Shown one piece after another: positions 1 to 9,024 of a stretch of 64,000 nucleotides of DNA. This DNA is from Sphaerisporangium flaviroseum (lineage in GTDB: Bacteria > Actinomycetota > Actinomycetes > Streptosporangiales > Streptosporangiaceae), in contig NZ_BAAAZR010000001.1 in the NCBI RefSeq assembly GCF_039537005.1, positions 930,001-994,000 on the forward strand, given 5' to 3'. The notes below the pieces were generated by a model. It was not told the origin of the DNA. It was given only the letters and a program-made list of their open reading frames with translations, and searched no databases. Position 1 is the first letter of the stretch, and each line of letters opens with the position of its first letter. A program made the translations under genes and the position numbers.

Positions 1-263
1 CGTTGATGCAGGGCAAAGCCTCACGGCTTACTGGACGGATCCCCAATTGGCTGGCGGAAGAGGCTTCATATCTTCCGCGTGCCTGCGTAGACTCCCGGGA
101 CCGGCCAAGGTTTTGTCCCCGCAGATCGACGGCGCCCTGCGGGAAGGTCTGCGGACGATTACCGGAAGCGGCACTGCCAATCCAGCTCGGATGCGCGCCG
201 CCCCCCGACTGACTTCGCAGCGCGTTCCGAGCGTGGACCTACCCGTCTGGCCGAGGAGGACGG

Positions 264-2600
264 ATGTCTAGGCTCTATCTAGCCGCTGACGATGCCGCAG
301 CGGTATCCCTTAGTGGTTCCCATCTCACCATCGTGATCGTGGTCGCCGCTGTGGCGTTGCTCGCGCTCGCCGTCGCAGGTGGCCTCGTACGCGAGGTTCT
401 CGCTGCCGATCAGGGCACCGAGCGCATGCAGAACATCGCCCGCGCCGTGCAAGAAGGCGCGGCCGCGTATCTCACGCGGCAGTTCAGGACACTTGCTGTC
501 TTTGTCGTACTCATTCCTTTCCTGCTGTTCCTACTTCCCGCCGCGTCGACCAGCGTGGCCATCGGCCGCTCGGCCTTCTTCGTGGTCGGTGCGCTGTTCT
601 CCGCATTGACCGGTTTCATCGGCATGTGGCTGGCCGTGCGTGGAAACGTGCGTGTCGCCGCCGCCGCCCGTGAGGCGGGGGAGAAGGTCGCGATGCGGAT
701 CGCCTTCCGCACCGGTGGTGTGGCGGGCATGTTCACCGTCGGGCTCGGCCTGCTGGGTGCCGCGGTCGTCGTGTTCATCTACAAGGGCGACGCTCCGAGC
801 GTCCTCGAAGGTTTCGGCTTCGGCGCCGCGCTCCTCGCGATGTTCATGCGAGTCGGCGGAGGCATCTTCACCAAGGCCGCAGACGTGGGCGCCGACCTGG
901 TCGGCAAGGTCGAGCAGGGCATCCCCGAGGACGACCCCCGCAACGCCGCCACCATCGCCGACAACGTGGGCGACAACGTGGGCGACTGCGCCGGCATGGC
1001 GGCCGACCTGTTCGAGTCGTACGCGGTCATGCTGGTCGCGAGCCTCATCCTGGGCAAGGTCGCCTTCGGCACCGAGGGCCTGGTGTTCCCGCTGATCGTT
1101 CCCATGATCGGTGTGCTCACCGCCATCATCGGCATCTTCACCACCGCTCCCCGGAGCGGCGACCGCAACGGCATGGCGGCCATCAACCGCGGGTTCTTCA
1201 TCTCCGCGGCGATCTCCGCCGTCCTGGTGGCGGTGGCGGCGTTCGCCTACCTGCCCAGCTCGTTCTCGCAGCTCACCGGGGTCAGCCCGGCCATCGCCGG
1301 ACTGGGCTCCGACCCGCGCCTCATCGCGATCGGCGCGGTGCTCATCGGCCTGGTGCTGGCGAGCGCCATCCAGGTGCTCACCGGCTACTTCACCGAGACC
1401 AACCGCCGCCCGGTCAGGGACATCGGCGAGAGCTCGCTGACCGGCCCCGCCACCGTCATCCTGTCCGGCATCGCCGTCGGCCTGGAGTCCGCGGTGTATT
1501 CCGCGCTGCTCATCGGTGGTGCGGTGTACGGGGCGTTCCTGCTGGGCTTCGGCAACGTCACCGTGGCGCTGTTCGCGGTCGCCCTGGCAGGCACCGGCCT
1601 TCTCACGACGGTCGGCGTGATCGTGTCCATGGACACGTTCGGCCCGGTCTCCGACAACGCCCAGGGCATCGCCGAGATGTCCGGAGACGTCGAGGGTGAG
1701 GGTGCCCGCATCCTGACCTCGCTGGACGCGGTGGGCAACACCACCAAGGCGATCACCAAGGGCATCGCGATCGCGACGGCGGTGCTGGCGGCCACCGCGC
1801 TGTTCGGCGCCTTCCGTACGGCGGTCGAGCTGGAGCTCGCCCAGGCGAGCGCCGGGGTGAAGGCGGCCCTGGGCTCGTTCAGCTCGTTCAGCCTCAGCGT
1901 GGACGCTCCGAACGTGCTCGTCGGCCTGATCATCGGTGCGGCGGTCGTGTTCCTGTTCTCCGGGCTCGCGATCAGCGCGGTGGGCCGGGCGGCGGGACGG
2001 GTCGTCTTCGAGGTCCGCGAGCAGTTCCGCACCAAGCCGGGCATCATGGCCGGCACCGAGCTGCCCGACTACGGCCGCGTGGTGGACATCTGCACCCGTG
2101 ACTCGCTGCGGGAGCTGGCCACGCCCGGCCTGCTGGCCGTCATGACGCCGATCGCGGTCGGCTTCGCCTTCGGGTACGCGCCCCTCGGGGCCTACCTGGC
2201 GGGCGCCATCGCCGCCGGCACGCTGATGGCGGTGTTCCTGGCCAACTCCGGTGGCGCCTGGGACAACGCCAAGAAGCTGGTCGAGGACGGCCACCACGGA
2301 GGCAAGGGTTCGCCCGCGCACGAGGCCACGATCATCGGTGACACCGTCGGTGACCCGTTCAAGGACACCGCCGGCCCGGCGATCAACCCGCTGATCAAGG
2401 TCATGAACCTCGTGGCCCTGCTCATCGCCCCCGCCGTGGTGACGTACGCCGACAACGCCGCGCTGCGCATCGGTGTGGTGATCGTCACGGTGGCGATCAT
2501 CGTGGGCGCCATCGTCATCTCCAAGCGGCGCTCGACGAGCATCGCCCCGGCGAACGGTGACACCAGCGAGAAGGTCGAGACCGAGAAGGTGTCGAGCTAG
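264..2600 (+). CDS. hppA: Membrane-bound proton-translocating pyrophosphatase, K+-independent type
   Basis: Hydrolyses cytoplasmic pyrophosphate and pumps protons across the membrane. The 778-residue product has the many hydrophobic helices and the length of the family. The pyrophosphate-binding region near residues 196-260 carries DDPRNAATIADNVGDNVGD, and a second acidic loop near residue 690 reads GDTVGDPFKDTAGP. Near residue 490 it reads GNTTKA; lysine there, where K+-dependent enzymes have alanine, is the family mark of K+-insensitive pumps. The ATG follows GAGGAGG at a good distance. The gene stands alone and is closed by a strong hairpin. The substrate call is firm; the ion call rests on that one motif. 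Confidence 0.96.
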   Translation: MSRLYLAADDAAAVSLSGSHLTIVIVVAAVALLALAVAGGLVREVLAADQGTERMQNIARAVQEGAAAYLTRQFRTLAVFVVLIPFLLFLLPAASTSVAIGRSAFFVVGALFSALTGFIGMWLAVRGNVRVAAAAREAGEKVAMRIAFRTGGVAGMFTVGLGLLGAAVVVFIYKGDAPSVLEGFGFGAALLAMFMRVGGGIFTKAADVGADLVGKVEQGIPEDDPRNAATIADNVGDNVGDCAGMAADLFESYAVMLVASLILGKVAFGTEGLVFPLIVPMIGVLTAIIGIFTTAPRSGDRNGMAAINRGFFISAAISAVLVAVAAFAYLPSSFSQLTGVSPAIAGLGSDPRLIAIGAVLIGLVLASAIQVLTGYFTETNRRPVRDIGESSLTGPATVILSGIAVGLESAVYSALLIGGAVYGAFLLGFGNVTVALFAVALAGTGLLTTVGVIVSMDTFGPVSDNAQGIAEMSGDVEGEGARILTSLDAVGNTTKAITKGIAIATAVLAATALFGAFRTAVELELAQASAGVKAALGSFSSFSLSVDAPNVLVGLIIGAAVVFLFSGLAISAVGRAAGRVVFEVREQFRTKPGIMAGTELPDYGRVVDICTRDSLRELATPGLLAVMTPIAVGFAFGYAPLGAYLAGAIAAGTLMAVFLANSGGAWDNAKKLVEDGHHGGKGSPAHEATIIGDTVGDPFKDTAGPAINPLIKVMNLVALLIAPAVVTYADNAALRIGVVIVTVAIIVGAIVISKRRSTSIAPANGDTSEKVETEKVSS

Positions 2601-2650
2601 CCGTCGGCCGGAAGGCGAAGACCGGCAAGAAGGTCAAGAAAGTCAAGAAC

Positions 2651-2685
2651 GTACGGCTACCGTCCGGGGAGGGCGGTAGCCGTAC
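2651..2685 (+). terminator. Hairpin terminator after hppA
   Basis: A perfect 12-bp inverted repeat, GTACGGCTACCG at 2651-2662 and CGGTAGCCGTAC at 2674-2685, with an 11-nt loop lies 50 nt past the hppA stop. There is no T tract, as is common for actinomycete terminators. Confidence 0.75.
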
Positions 2686-2709
2686 GCGCGTAATGGGATA
2701 GTTGGGGGA

Positions 2710-3189
2710 GTGAACACGCTCATCCTCCTGAGACATGCCAAGGCCGCCCACGTGCCCGGCCTGGCCGACAGGGAACGTCCCCTGACCGATCGCGGCGAGC
2801 AGGACGCCGGACGGGCCGGTCAGGCCCTCAAACGGATGGGCCTGTCTCCCGACCTCGTGCTGTGCTCGCCCTCCATGAGGACCAGGCAGACCGCCGAGCT
2901 GGCCCTCGCCGCCCTCGCCCCGCAGGCTCCGGTGCACCTCGACAGCGAGATCTACGAGGCCTACCCCGACGAGCTGCTCGAGCTCATCGGCAGGACCGAC
3001 GACGAGGTGTCGACGCTGCTGCTCGTCGGCCACAACCCCGGCGTGCACGAGCTGGTCATGAACCTCAGCCTGACGAGCGACGAGGCCTTCCCGCCCGGGG
3101 CGTTCGCCGTGCTCGAGACAGGCGCCTGGGCCGACCTGGGCCCTGGTGACGGGCGTCTGGTGAGCCGCTGGAACCCCAAGGTGGACTGA
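2710..3189 (+). CDS. SixA-like histidine phosphatase family protein
   Basis: A 159-residue single-domain member of the histidine phosphatase (phosphoglycerate mutase-like) superfamily. The catalytic RHAK motif sits at residues 8-11, and the second conserved histidine is in VGHNPGVHEL near residue 100. Length and motif match SixA, which dephosphorylates phosphohistidine on signalling proteins, but the substrate here is unknown. The GTG start directly follows GGGGGAG. The nearest upstream ATG (2693) is out of frame and meets a stop at once. The gene converges on serB with a 13-nt gap. Confidence 0.85.
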   Translation: MNTLILLRHAKAAHVPGLADRERPLTDRGEQDAGRAGQALKRMGLSPDLVLCSPSMRTRQTAELALAALAPQAPVHLDSEIYEAYPDELLELIGRTDDEVSTLLLVGHNPGVHELVMNLSLTSDEAFPPGAFAVLETGAWADLGPGDGRLVSRWNPKVD

Positions 3190-3202
3190 GCGCCCGGGAC
3201 GA

Positions 3203-4441
3203 TCAGGCCGGGGGCGTGTCCAGGCTTCTCGGCACCAGGCCGTCCTCGGCGTCGGCGGCCTCGACCTCGTCGCGCGAGATCCCGAGCAAGTACAGGATCG
3301 CGTCGAGGTAGGGGACGTTCAGCGCCGTGTCGGCGGCCTGACGTACGACCGGCTTGGCGTTGAAGGCGATGCCCAGCCCGGCGGCGGCGAGCATGTCGAG
3401 GTCGTTGGCGCCGTCGCCGATGGCCACGGTCTGGCTGATCGGGATGCCGGCCTGCTCGGCGAACCGCTCCAGCGCCCGCGCCTTGCCGGGACGGTCGACG
3501 ATCTCCCCCACCACGCGGCCGGTGAGCTTGCCGTCGGCCACTTCGAGGGTGTTGGCGGCGGAGTAGTCGATGCCGAGCTCTGCGACCAGTGAGTCGGTGA
3601 TCTGGGTGAAGCCGCCGCTGACGATGGCGAAGCGGTAGTCGAGCCGCTTGAGTGTGCGCACGAGGGTGCGGGCGCCCGGGGTGAGCACCACCTCATTGCG
3701 GACGCGCTCGAAGACGCTTTCGGGGAGCCCTTCGAGCAGCGCGACCCGCTCGTGCAGGGATGCCGCGAAGTCGAGCTCGCCTCGCATCGCGGCGGTGGTG
3801 ATCTTCTCGACCTCGTCCATGCAGCCCGCGTGGTGGGCCAGCAACTCGATGACCTCGCCCTGGATGAGCGTGGAGTCGACGTCCATGACGATCAGCCGCT
3901 TGGCCCTGCGGTGGATGCCGGAGCGCTGCACCGCGACGTCTACCTGCTGGAGCACGGCCTCGGCGGTCAGCGCGCTGCGAAGGGCGGCGGGGTCGGCCCC
4001 GGAGATGGCGAGCTCGATGCAGGTGATCGGCAGGTGCGCCAGCCGTTCGATGCGGTCGATGTTGGCTCCCGCCGCGGCGATGCGGCCCGCGATCCCCGCC
4101 AGGGCGGCGGGTTGCAGGGGATTGCCGAGGACGGTCACATGGAGGCGCCCTCTGCGGCGCTTCTCCTTCAGGTCGGAACCGGTGGTCAGCTCGACCTCCA
4201 TGCCGAGGTCCTCCGCCACGCGCTCCACGGCGGCCCACATGGCGCCGAGGGTGCCGCCGGTGCCGGTGGGAGGCCCGCCGGCGTACGCGACGAGGACGCC
4301 GAGGATCAGCCGGCCGCGGATCACGACCTGCTCGACATCGGCGACGTTGACGGGGAAGGACGCGAGCACGGTGAACAACCGGGAGGTCACTCCAGGCCGG
4401 TCGGGCCCCGTCAGCGTGATCAAAAGCGTGCGCTGCTTCAT
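3203..4441 (-). CDS. serB: Phosphoserine phosphatase with N-terminal ACT domains
   Basis: Last step of serine synthesis: phosphoserine to serine plus phosphate. The 412-residue product has an ACT domain at about residues 1-80 (TLLITLTGPDRPGVTSRLF), a second ACT-like region to about 175, and a HAD phosphatase domain with motif I DVDSTLI near residue 184, motif II in IVSGGF, and motif III/IV GDGANDLDML near residue 343. The reading frame stays open for 79 more codons upstream, but that part is arginine/proline-rich and lacks homology features, so the ATG giving MKQRTLL is chosen. The ACT domains suggest amino-acid feedback control, as in mycobacterial SerB2. Confidence 0.95.
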   Translation of the reverse strand: MKQRTLLITLTGPDRPGVTSRLFTVLASFPVNVADVEQVVIRGRLILGVLVAYAGGPPTGTGGTLGAMWAAVERVAEDLGMEVELTTGSDLKEKRRRGRLHVTVLGNPLQPAALAGIAGRIAAAGANIDRIERLAHLPITCIELAISGADPAALRSALTAEAVLQQVDVAVQRSGIHRRAKRLIVMDVDSTLIQGEVIELLAHHAGCMDEVEKITTAAMRGELDFAASLHERVALLEGLPESVFERVRNEVVLTPGARTLVRTLKRLDYRFAIVSGGFTQITDSLVAELGIDYSAANTLEVADGKLTGRVVGEIVDRPGKARALERFAEQAGIPISQTVAIGDGANDLDMLAAAGLGIAFNAKPVVRQAADTALNVPYLDAILYLLGISRDEVEAADAEDGLVPRSLDTPPA

Positions 4442-4732
4442 CGCGGACAACGCTACCGACCGCTCAGAGTGAGCGTGCAAGCGGTTCACCATACGGACGG
4501 GAGATAGCCATCTGTCCATGTCTTCATGGGTTGTGGCAGAGGCCGGGCCGGTCGGACCGGCTCTACTCCGACGGGGAGTTCGACCTGTCGGCGCTGGCGG
4601 GCATCCGGGGCGGGATGGTGTACGCCGCGTGAGGCCGCACGCCGGATCGCAGAGGCCTGGAGACGGCGGAGCGGCCACCGCGCAGGCGATGGCCGCTCCG
4701 TGCGGCCCCCGTGAGGTCCGCCGTCGATTCGA

Positions 4733-5284
4733 TCAGCGCAGGATCTTGGTCTTGAACGCGTGGAACTTCACGTCGTCCTGGAGGTCGAGCTTCTCGAGCT
4801 CCTCCTCGTTGGTGACGTCGACGCCCTCAGGGACGTCCACCGAGATGCTGGCGAACTCGGCCACGGCGGTGCCCTTGGTGCTCCGCTTCAGCCACACCTT
4901 GACCTTCAGGCTGGTCGAGCGGTTCGGCTTGATCGTGTCGAACAGGCAGAACAGGTCGCGGCCGCTGATGTCGCAGAACGTCGACGACGCCTTCGAGACC
5001 ACGCGCATCTTGCTGGCGCCCTTGGGCAGGGTGCCGAACATGGCGGCGAGGTCCGTGGGCCATTCGCCCTTGTTGGTGCTCTTGAGCGAGTACGTGATCG
5101 TGCCGCCGCGGCGGACGGTCCGGTTCCATTGGACGACGGTCTTGAGCGGGGACTGTGGGGCGGCGACAGTCCGGGTGGCGCTCGCGGGGGCGGGGGTGGC
5201 CGCCGTGGCGGGCATGGCGAGCGATGCGCCCGCCAGGGATCCGGCGAGGGTGAGGGCAGCGAGGGTGGAGAGGTGCCGTCGCAT
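4733..5284 (-). CDS. Secreted protein with DUF11-like beta-sandwich fold, function unknown
   Basis: A 183-residue product that starts with a Sec signal peptide (MRRHLSTLAALTLAGSLAGA, cleavage likely near ATAA at residues 26-29). The mature part reads like a DUF11/conserved-repeat beta-sandwich (WNRTVRRGGTITYSLKSTNKG and later LKVKVWLK), with two cysteines in FCDISGRDLFC that could form a disulphide. The start is supported by GGGAG 10 nt upstream. It is probably a cell-envelope or extracellular protein. No enzymatic motif is visible and the neighbours give no hint of a role. Confidence 0.75.
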   Translation of the reverse strand: MRRHLSTLAALTLAGSLAGASLAMPATAATPAPASATRTVAAPQSPLKTVVQWNRTVRRGGTITYSLKSTNKGEWPTDLAAMFGTLPKGASKMRVVSKASSTFCDISGRDLFCLFDTIKPNRSTSLKVKVWLKRSTKGTAVAEFASISVDVPEGVDVTNEEELEKLDLQDDVKFHAFKTKILR

Positions 5285-5378
5285 GGGTGATCTCCCGTAG
5301 AAGTGACAGAGTGACGTGGTCCCGCATCGATGTATCGAATTGGAACGTCCTTGTGCATCACTTTATGCGGATTTGGCA

Positions 5379-6371
5379 TTACGCGATCATGTGGAGGTCC
5401 CCGAATTCGTGCCACAGATAGCCTTCGCGGAGCGCCTCTTCGTACGACCGGGAAAGAAGGTCCTCGCCGGCGATGGCCGAGAGCATCATCAGATGGCTGG
5501 AACGGGGCTCGTGCAGGCCGGTGATCAACCCGTCCACCGCGCGCACCCCGTGGGCCGGGGTGACGATGTGGGAGGTCCAGCCCTCTGACGCACGCACCTC
5601 GCCGGTGCCGTGCAGCGCCGCCGTCTCCAGCGCCCGCACGACCGTCGTGCCCACGGCGATGACCCTGCCCTCCGCCTGGTTCACCAGCCGGGCCGTCTGC
5701 GGTGACACGGCGAAGCGCTCCGGGTAGGGCGGCTCGTCCTTCTCCGGCGAGGCGACACCGGTGTGCAGGGTGATCGGGGCGATGACGATGCCCCGGCTGA
5801 CCAGCGCGGTCACCAGCTCATGGCTGAACGGGCGCCCCGCGCTCGGCATCTCGGCGCTGCCCTGCCGTACGCCGAAGACGGTCTGGTAAGCCGACAGCGG
5901 CCAGTCGTGCTCCACGTAGGAGTACCGGATCGGGGCCCCGTACTCCCGCAGGTAGCCCGGGATGTCCCGGTCGACGGACGCCCGCCACAACCGCGGCGTC
6001 TCGCGCCCCAGCAGGCGCAGCGTGGCGCCTCCGGGGAGCGGCAGCCACTCGCCGGGCTCGCCCCCGGCGTACGGCCCGGTGGTGCCGGCCGTACGGCGCC
6101 GCAGTTCCACGAGCCAGGTGCCGTCCTCCCGCTCGGTGGAGAAGTGGACGGCGAGCCGGTCCAGGCGCACGGCCGCGGGCAGGGTCGCCGAGTCGTTGAC
6201 CACCAGCAGGTCGCCGGGGCGGAGCAGGGTGGGCAGATCGGTGAAGGTGTGGTGGGTGACGGCCCCGGAGTCCTTGGCGGTCACCATCAGGCGTACGGCG
6301 TCGCGCGCCAGCCCGCGTGCCTCCGGCGGCTCGTGGGCCTCGCGCACCCGGGGAAGGTCGAAGGTGATCAC
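5379..6371 (-). CDS. queA: QueA-type S-adenosylmethionine:tRNA ribosyltransferase-isomerase
   Basis: Family members transfer and rearrange the ribosyl group of SAM onto preQ1-modified tRNA to form epoxyqueuosine. The 330-residue product keeps the early LRPGDLLVVNDSATLPA block, the central YQTVFG and HTGVASP elements and the C-terminal LITGLHEPRSSHLMMLSA block. The GTG start overlaps the stop of the upstream SDR gene by 4 bp (GTGA), so the two are translationally coupled. The 49 extra upstream codons of the open frame lie inside the SDR gene and are not used. A tRNA-guanine transglycosylase partner is not in this window, so true queuosine function is inferred. Confidence 0.9.
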   Translation of the reverse strand: MITFDLPRVREAHEPPEARGLARDAVRLMVTAKDSGAVTHHTFTDLPTLLRPGDLLVVNDSATLPAAVRLDRLAVHFSTEREDGTWLVELRRRTAGTTGPYAGGEPGEWLPLPGGATLRLLGRETPRLWRASVDRDIPGYLREYGAPIRYSYVEHDWPLSAYQTVFGVRQGSAEMPSAGRPFSHELVTALVSRGIVIAPITLHTGVASPEKDEPPYPERFAVSPQTARLVNQAEGRVIAVGTTVVRALETAALHGTGEVRASEGWTSHIVTPAHGVRAVDGLITGLHEPRSSHLMMLSAIAGEDLLSRSYEEALREGYLWHEFGDLHMIA

Positions 6372-7096
6372 CGGGTCACCCGGCCGCTGGCGGGCCGCCT
6401 CTTGATCAGGTCGACCAGGAACGGGGCCACCGCCTCCGGGTCGGACGCGCTCGCCGCCTCCTGCTCGCCGAGGGCGTCCACCAGCATGCGCGTGCGCATC
6501 TCCCCGGGATCCACCCACCAGACCGCGAGGTCCGGTTCCTCGACGGCGAGCACGTGGGAGAGCTGGTCGAGCGCCGCCTTGGTCAGGCCGTAGCCGCCCC
6601 AGCCCTCGTACGCCTCCACCGCCGCGTCGGACGAGATGTTGATCACGGCGCCCCTCCGCTCGCGCAGCCCGCGGATCGTCGCCTGGATCAGCGCCAGCGG
6701 CGCGACCACGTTGGTACGCAGCAGGTCGGTGAGCGTGTCGAGGGGGTAGGCCGCCAGCGAGGGCAGCGGCACGGCGCCGAGCCCTCCGGCGTTGTTGACC
6801 AGCAGGTCCAGGCCGCCGAGCTCGGACGCCGCCTGGGCCAGGCGGGCGAGGTGTTCCGGATCGGCCACGTCCCCGGCGAGCGCCGTCGCGCCGGTCTGCC
6901 GTGCGGCCTCCTCCAGACCGGGGGCGCCACGTGCGGTGATGATCAGTTGCCAGCCGTCGGCGGCCAGGGCGCGAGCCAGGGCGAGGCCGAGGCCGCGGGA
7001 GGCCCCGGTGACCAGGGCCGTGGGGCGTGAGGGCGGAGCGCCCGGGGTGAGCCTCGTCGCCGCGTCTGTTCGTGAGGAAAGGATCTCTTCTGTCAT
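6368..7096 (-). CDS. Short-chain dehydrogenase/reductase
   Basis: Classical SDR of 242 residues. The NAD(P)-binding TGASRGLG lies near residues 29-37 after a disordered 25-residue lead. NNAG is present at mid-protein, followed by ISSD and the catalytic YGLTK. The substrate cannot be read from sequence. It is the first gene of a two-gene unit with queA and overlaps it by 4 bp. The 122-nt gap to the divergent histidine kinase gene should hold both promoters. Confidence 0.9.
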   Translation of the reverse strand: MTEEILSSRTDAATRLTPGAPPSRPTALVTGASRGLGLALARALAADGWQLIITARGAPGLEEAARQTGATALAGDVADPEHLARLAQAASELGGLDLLVNNAGGLGAVPLPSLAAYPLDTLTDLLRTNVVAPLALIQATIRGLRERRGAVINISSDAAVEAYEGWGGYGLTKAALDQLSHVLAVEEPDLAVWWVDPGEMRTRMLVDALGEQEAASASDPEAVAPFLVDLIKRRPASGRVTR

Positions 7097-7218
7097 GCCC
7101 TCGACGCTAGGAGCGGGGCGGCCTCACCACATCGGGCGTGCGGCCGCTAAGGCATGGGCTGATGGGCTTAGGACCATCGGCGGAGCCGTGCCGTGCCCAT
7201 CGCGTTTACAGTGAGGGC

Positions 7219-8352
7219 GTGACGGCGGATCCGGTGGTGGAGCGCGATGCGGTGCTGCACGCGGTCAGCTCCGCGGTGCTCGCCGTGACCCGGCACCTTT
7301 CCGTCCGCGAGGTGCTCCAGGTGATCGTGCGCTCCGCGCGGGCGCTGCTCGACGCCCGCTACGCCGCGCTGGGCGTGCCGGACGACGACGGCTCGTTCGC
7401 GGAGTTCGTCGCCGAGGGCATCACCGACAAGCAGTGGGACGCCATCGGCCCCCTCCCTCGCCAGCACGGCATGCTGGCCGCGATGCTGCGGGACGCCGAC
7501 CCGGTGCGCCTGCCGGACATCCGCCAGGACCCCCGGTTCGGCTGGTGGCCGAGCGCGCACCCTGTGCTCAAGGATTTCATCGGGGTGCCGATCCGCGACG
7601 CCGACCAGGTCCTCGGGATCATCTTCCTGTCCAACAAGCGCGCGCCCGGCGGGTTCACGCAGGAGGACCAGGACCTGCTCACCCTCTTCGCCGCGCACGC
7701 GGCGATCGCGCTGACCAACGCCCGGCTGTACGAGCGGGGCCGCGAGCTGACGATCGTCGAGGAGCGCAACCGCATGGCGCGCGAGCTGCACGACGCCGTG
7801 ACCCAGAAGCTGTTCTCCCTGCGGCTCACCGCCCAGGCGGCGGCCTCGCTGGTCACCTCCGACCCCGAGCGGGCCATGAGCGAGATCGACCGGGTCCAGC
7901 GGCTGGCGGGAGAGGCGCTGGCCGAGCTCAGGGCCGTGATCGTCGAGCTGCGCCCGGCGGACCTCGACCGGCACGGGCTGGCCGAGACCCTGCGCAAGCA
8001 CGTCGGCCTGCTCGACCGCCTCAATCCCGTGACGATCTCCTTCGCGGCCGATCCGCTCTGCGACCTGCCTCCGGCGACGGAGGTGGCCGTGCTGCGTGTG
8101 GCGCAGGAGGCCCTGCACAACGCGCTCAGGCACGCCAACGCCTCGTCCATAGAGGTGCGCCTGGAGACCACCGGATCATGTCTCAGGCTCCAGGTGAGGG
8201 ACGACGGGGACGGGTTCGGCACCGAGCCGCCCACCTCCCATGGCCTGGGACTCCTCTCGATGAAAGACCGGGCGGAGGCGGCCGGCGGTTCGCTGCTGGT
8301 GTCCTCCTGCCCCGGCCGCGGGACGACCGTCCTGCTGGAGGTGCCCGCGTGA
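7219..8352 (+). CDS. GAF-domain sensor histidine kinase (HisKA_3/NarX-DesK type)
   Basis: Cytoplasmic two-component sensor of 377 residues with no transmembrane segment. A GAF domain spans about residues 20-170. HisKA_3 follows with the phosphoacceptor in ARELHDAVTQKL (His about 191), then an HATPase_c domain with an N box (ALHNALRHA), a G1 box (DDGDGFG) and GLGLLSMKDRAEAAGG. The GTG at 7219 is preferred over the ATG at 7138, because the first 27 codons would encode a non-conserved tail. GAGGG lies very close upstream. The response regulator follows 34 nt later, so the two should be cotranscribed. The GAF ligand is unknown. Confidence 0.93.
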   Translation: MTADPVVERDAVLHAVSSAVLAVTRHLSVREVLQVIVRSARALLDARYAALGVPDDDGSFAEFVAEGITDKQWDAIGPLPRQHGMLAAMLRDADPVRLPDIRQDPRFGWWPSAHPVLKDFIGVPIRDADQVLGIIFLSNKRAPGGFTQEDQDLLTLFAAHAAIALTNARLYERGRELTIVEERNRMARELHDAVTQKLFSLRLTAQAAASLVTSDPERAMSEIDRVQRLAGEALAELRAVIVELRPADLDRHGLAETLRKHVGLLDRLNPVTISFAADPLCDLPPATEVAVLRVAQEALHNALRHANASSIEVRLETTGSCLRLQVRDDGDGFGTEPPTSHGLGLLSMKDRAEAAGGSLLVSSCPGRGTTVLLEVPA

Positions 8353-8386
8353 CTCGTACGGTCGCCGGGCGCGTACGGGTGTGGCC

Positions 8387-9019
8387 ATGATCCGGGTGCT
8401 GATCGCCGACGACCATCCCGTCGTACGCCAGGGCCTGCACACCTTCCTCGAGCTGCAGGACGACCTGGAGATCGTGGGTGAGGCGGCGGACGGGGCCGAG
8501 GCCGTGTCCCTGGTGGCGTCGCTGGCCCCCGACGTGCTGCTGCTCGACCTCACCATGCCCGTGCTGGACGGCCTCGGAGCCCTGCGCGAGCTGTCCGAGC
8601 GCGGTCTCCGCGTACGGGTCATCGTGCTCACCTCGGTGAGCGACAGGGGCGACGTGGCGCCCGCCATGCGGTCGGGGGCGTCGGGGTTCCTGTACAAGGA
8701 CGTGGACCCGGGGGCGCTCGTGCAGGCCATCCGTTCGGTGCACGAAGGTCAGGTGCTGCTGGCGCCCGAGGCGGCCGAGGCCATGCTCGACGGCCCGTCC
8801 AAGGCGCCGGAGGGTGCTCCCTCCATCGCCGTGCTGACCGAGCGCGAGCGGGAGGTGCTCGCGCTGATCGCCTCCGGCCGGTCGAACCGCGAGATCGCCA
8901 GAGAGCTCGCGGTCGCCGAGAAGACGGTCAAGACCCACGTCTCGAACGTGCTGATGAAGCTCGGCGTCCAAGATCGCACGCAGGCGGCACTGTACGCCGT
9001 ACGTAACGGGCTCGCGTGA
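8387..9019 (+). CDS. NarL/FixJ-family response regulator
   Basis: Partner of the preceding kinase. The 210-residue product has a receiver domain with the acidic pair in IADDHP, the phosphoacceptor Asp in LLLDLTMP near residue 54 and the conserved Lys in FLYKDVD. A LuxR-type HTH follows (LTEREREVLALIASGRSNREIA, then KTVKTHVSNVLMKLG). The ATG at 8387 gives the usual MIRVLIADDHP start; a GTG two codons earlier is possible. DNA targets are unknown. Confidence 0.94.
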   Translation: MIRVLIADDHPVVRQGLHTFLELQDDLEIVGEAADGAEAVSLVASLAPDVLLLDLTMPVLDGLGALRELSERGLRVRVIVLTSVSDRGDVAPAMRSGASGFLYKDVDPGALVQAIRSVHEGQVLLAPEAAEAMLDGPSKAPEGAPSIAVLTEREREVLALIASGRSNREIARELAVAEKTVKTHVSNVLMKLGVQDRTQAALYAVRNGLA

Positions 9020-9024
9020 GGCGC

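Noticed and set aside
531..2321. 596-codon open frame antisense to hppA
   Set aside because: Composition is Arg/Gly/Asp/His-rich with no motif, as expected of the shadow of a GC-rich gene; hppA on the other strand is unambiguous.
4525..4632. Tail-like peptide ending LALAG-type (RLYSDGEFDLSALAGIRGG)
   Set aside because: Looks like a C-terminus but has no start codon in frame and no upstream coding signal; too short to call a relic.
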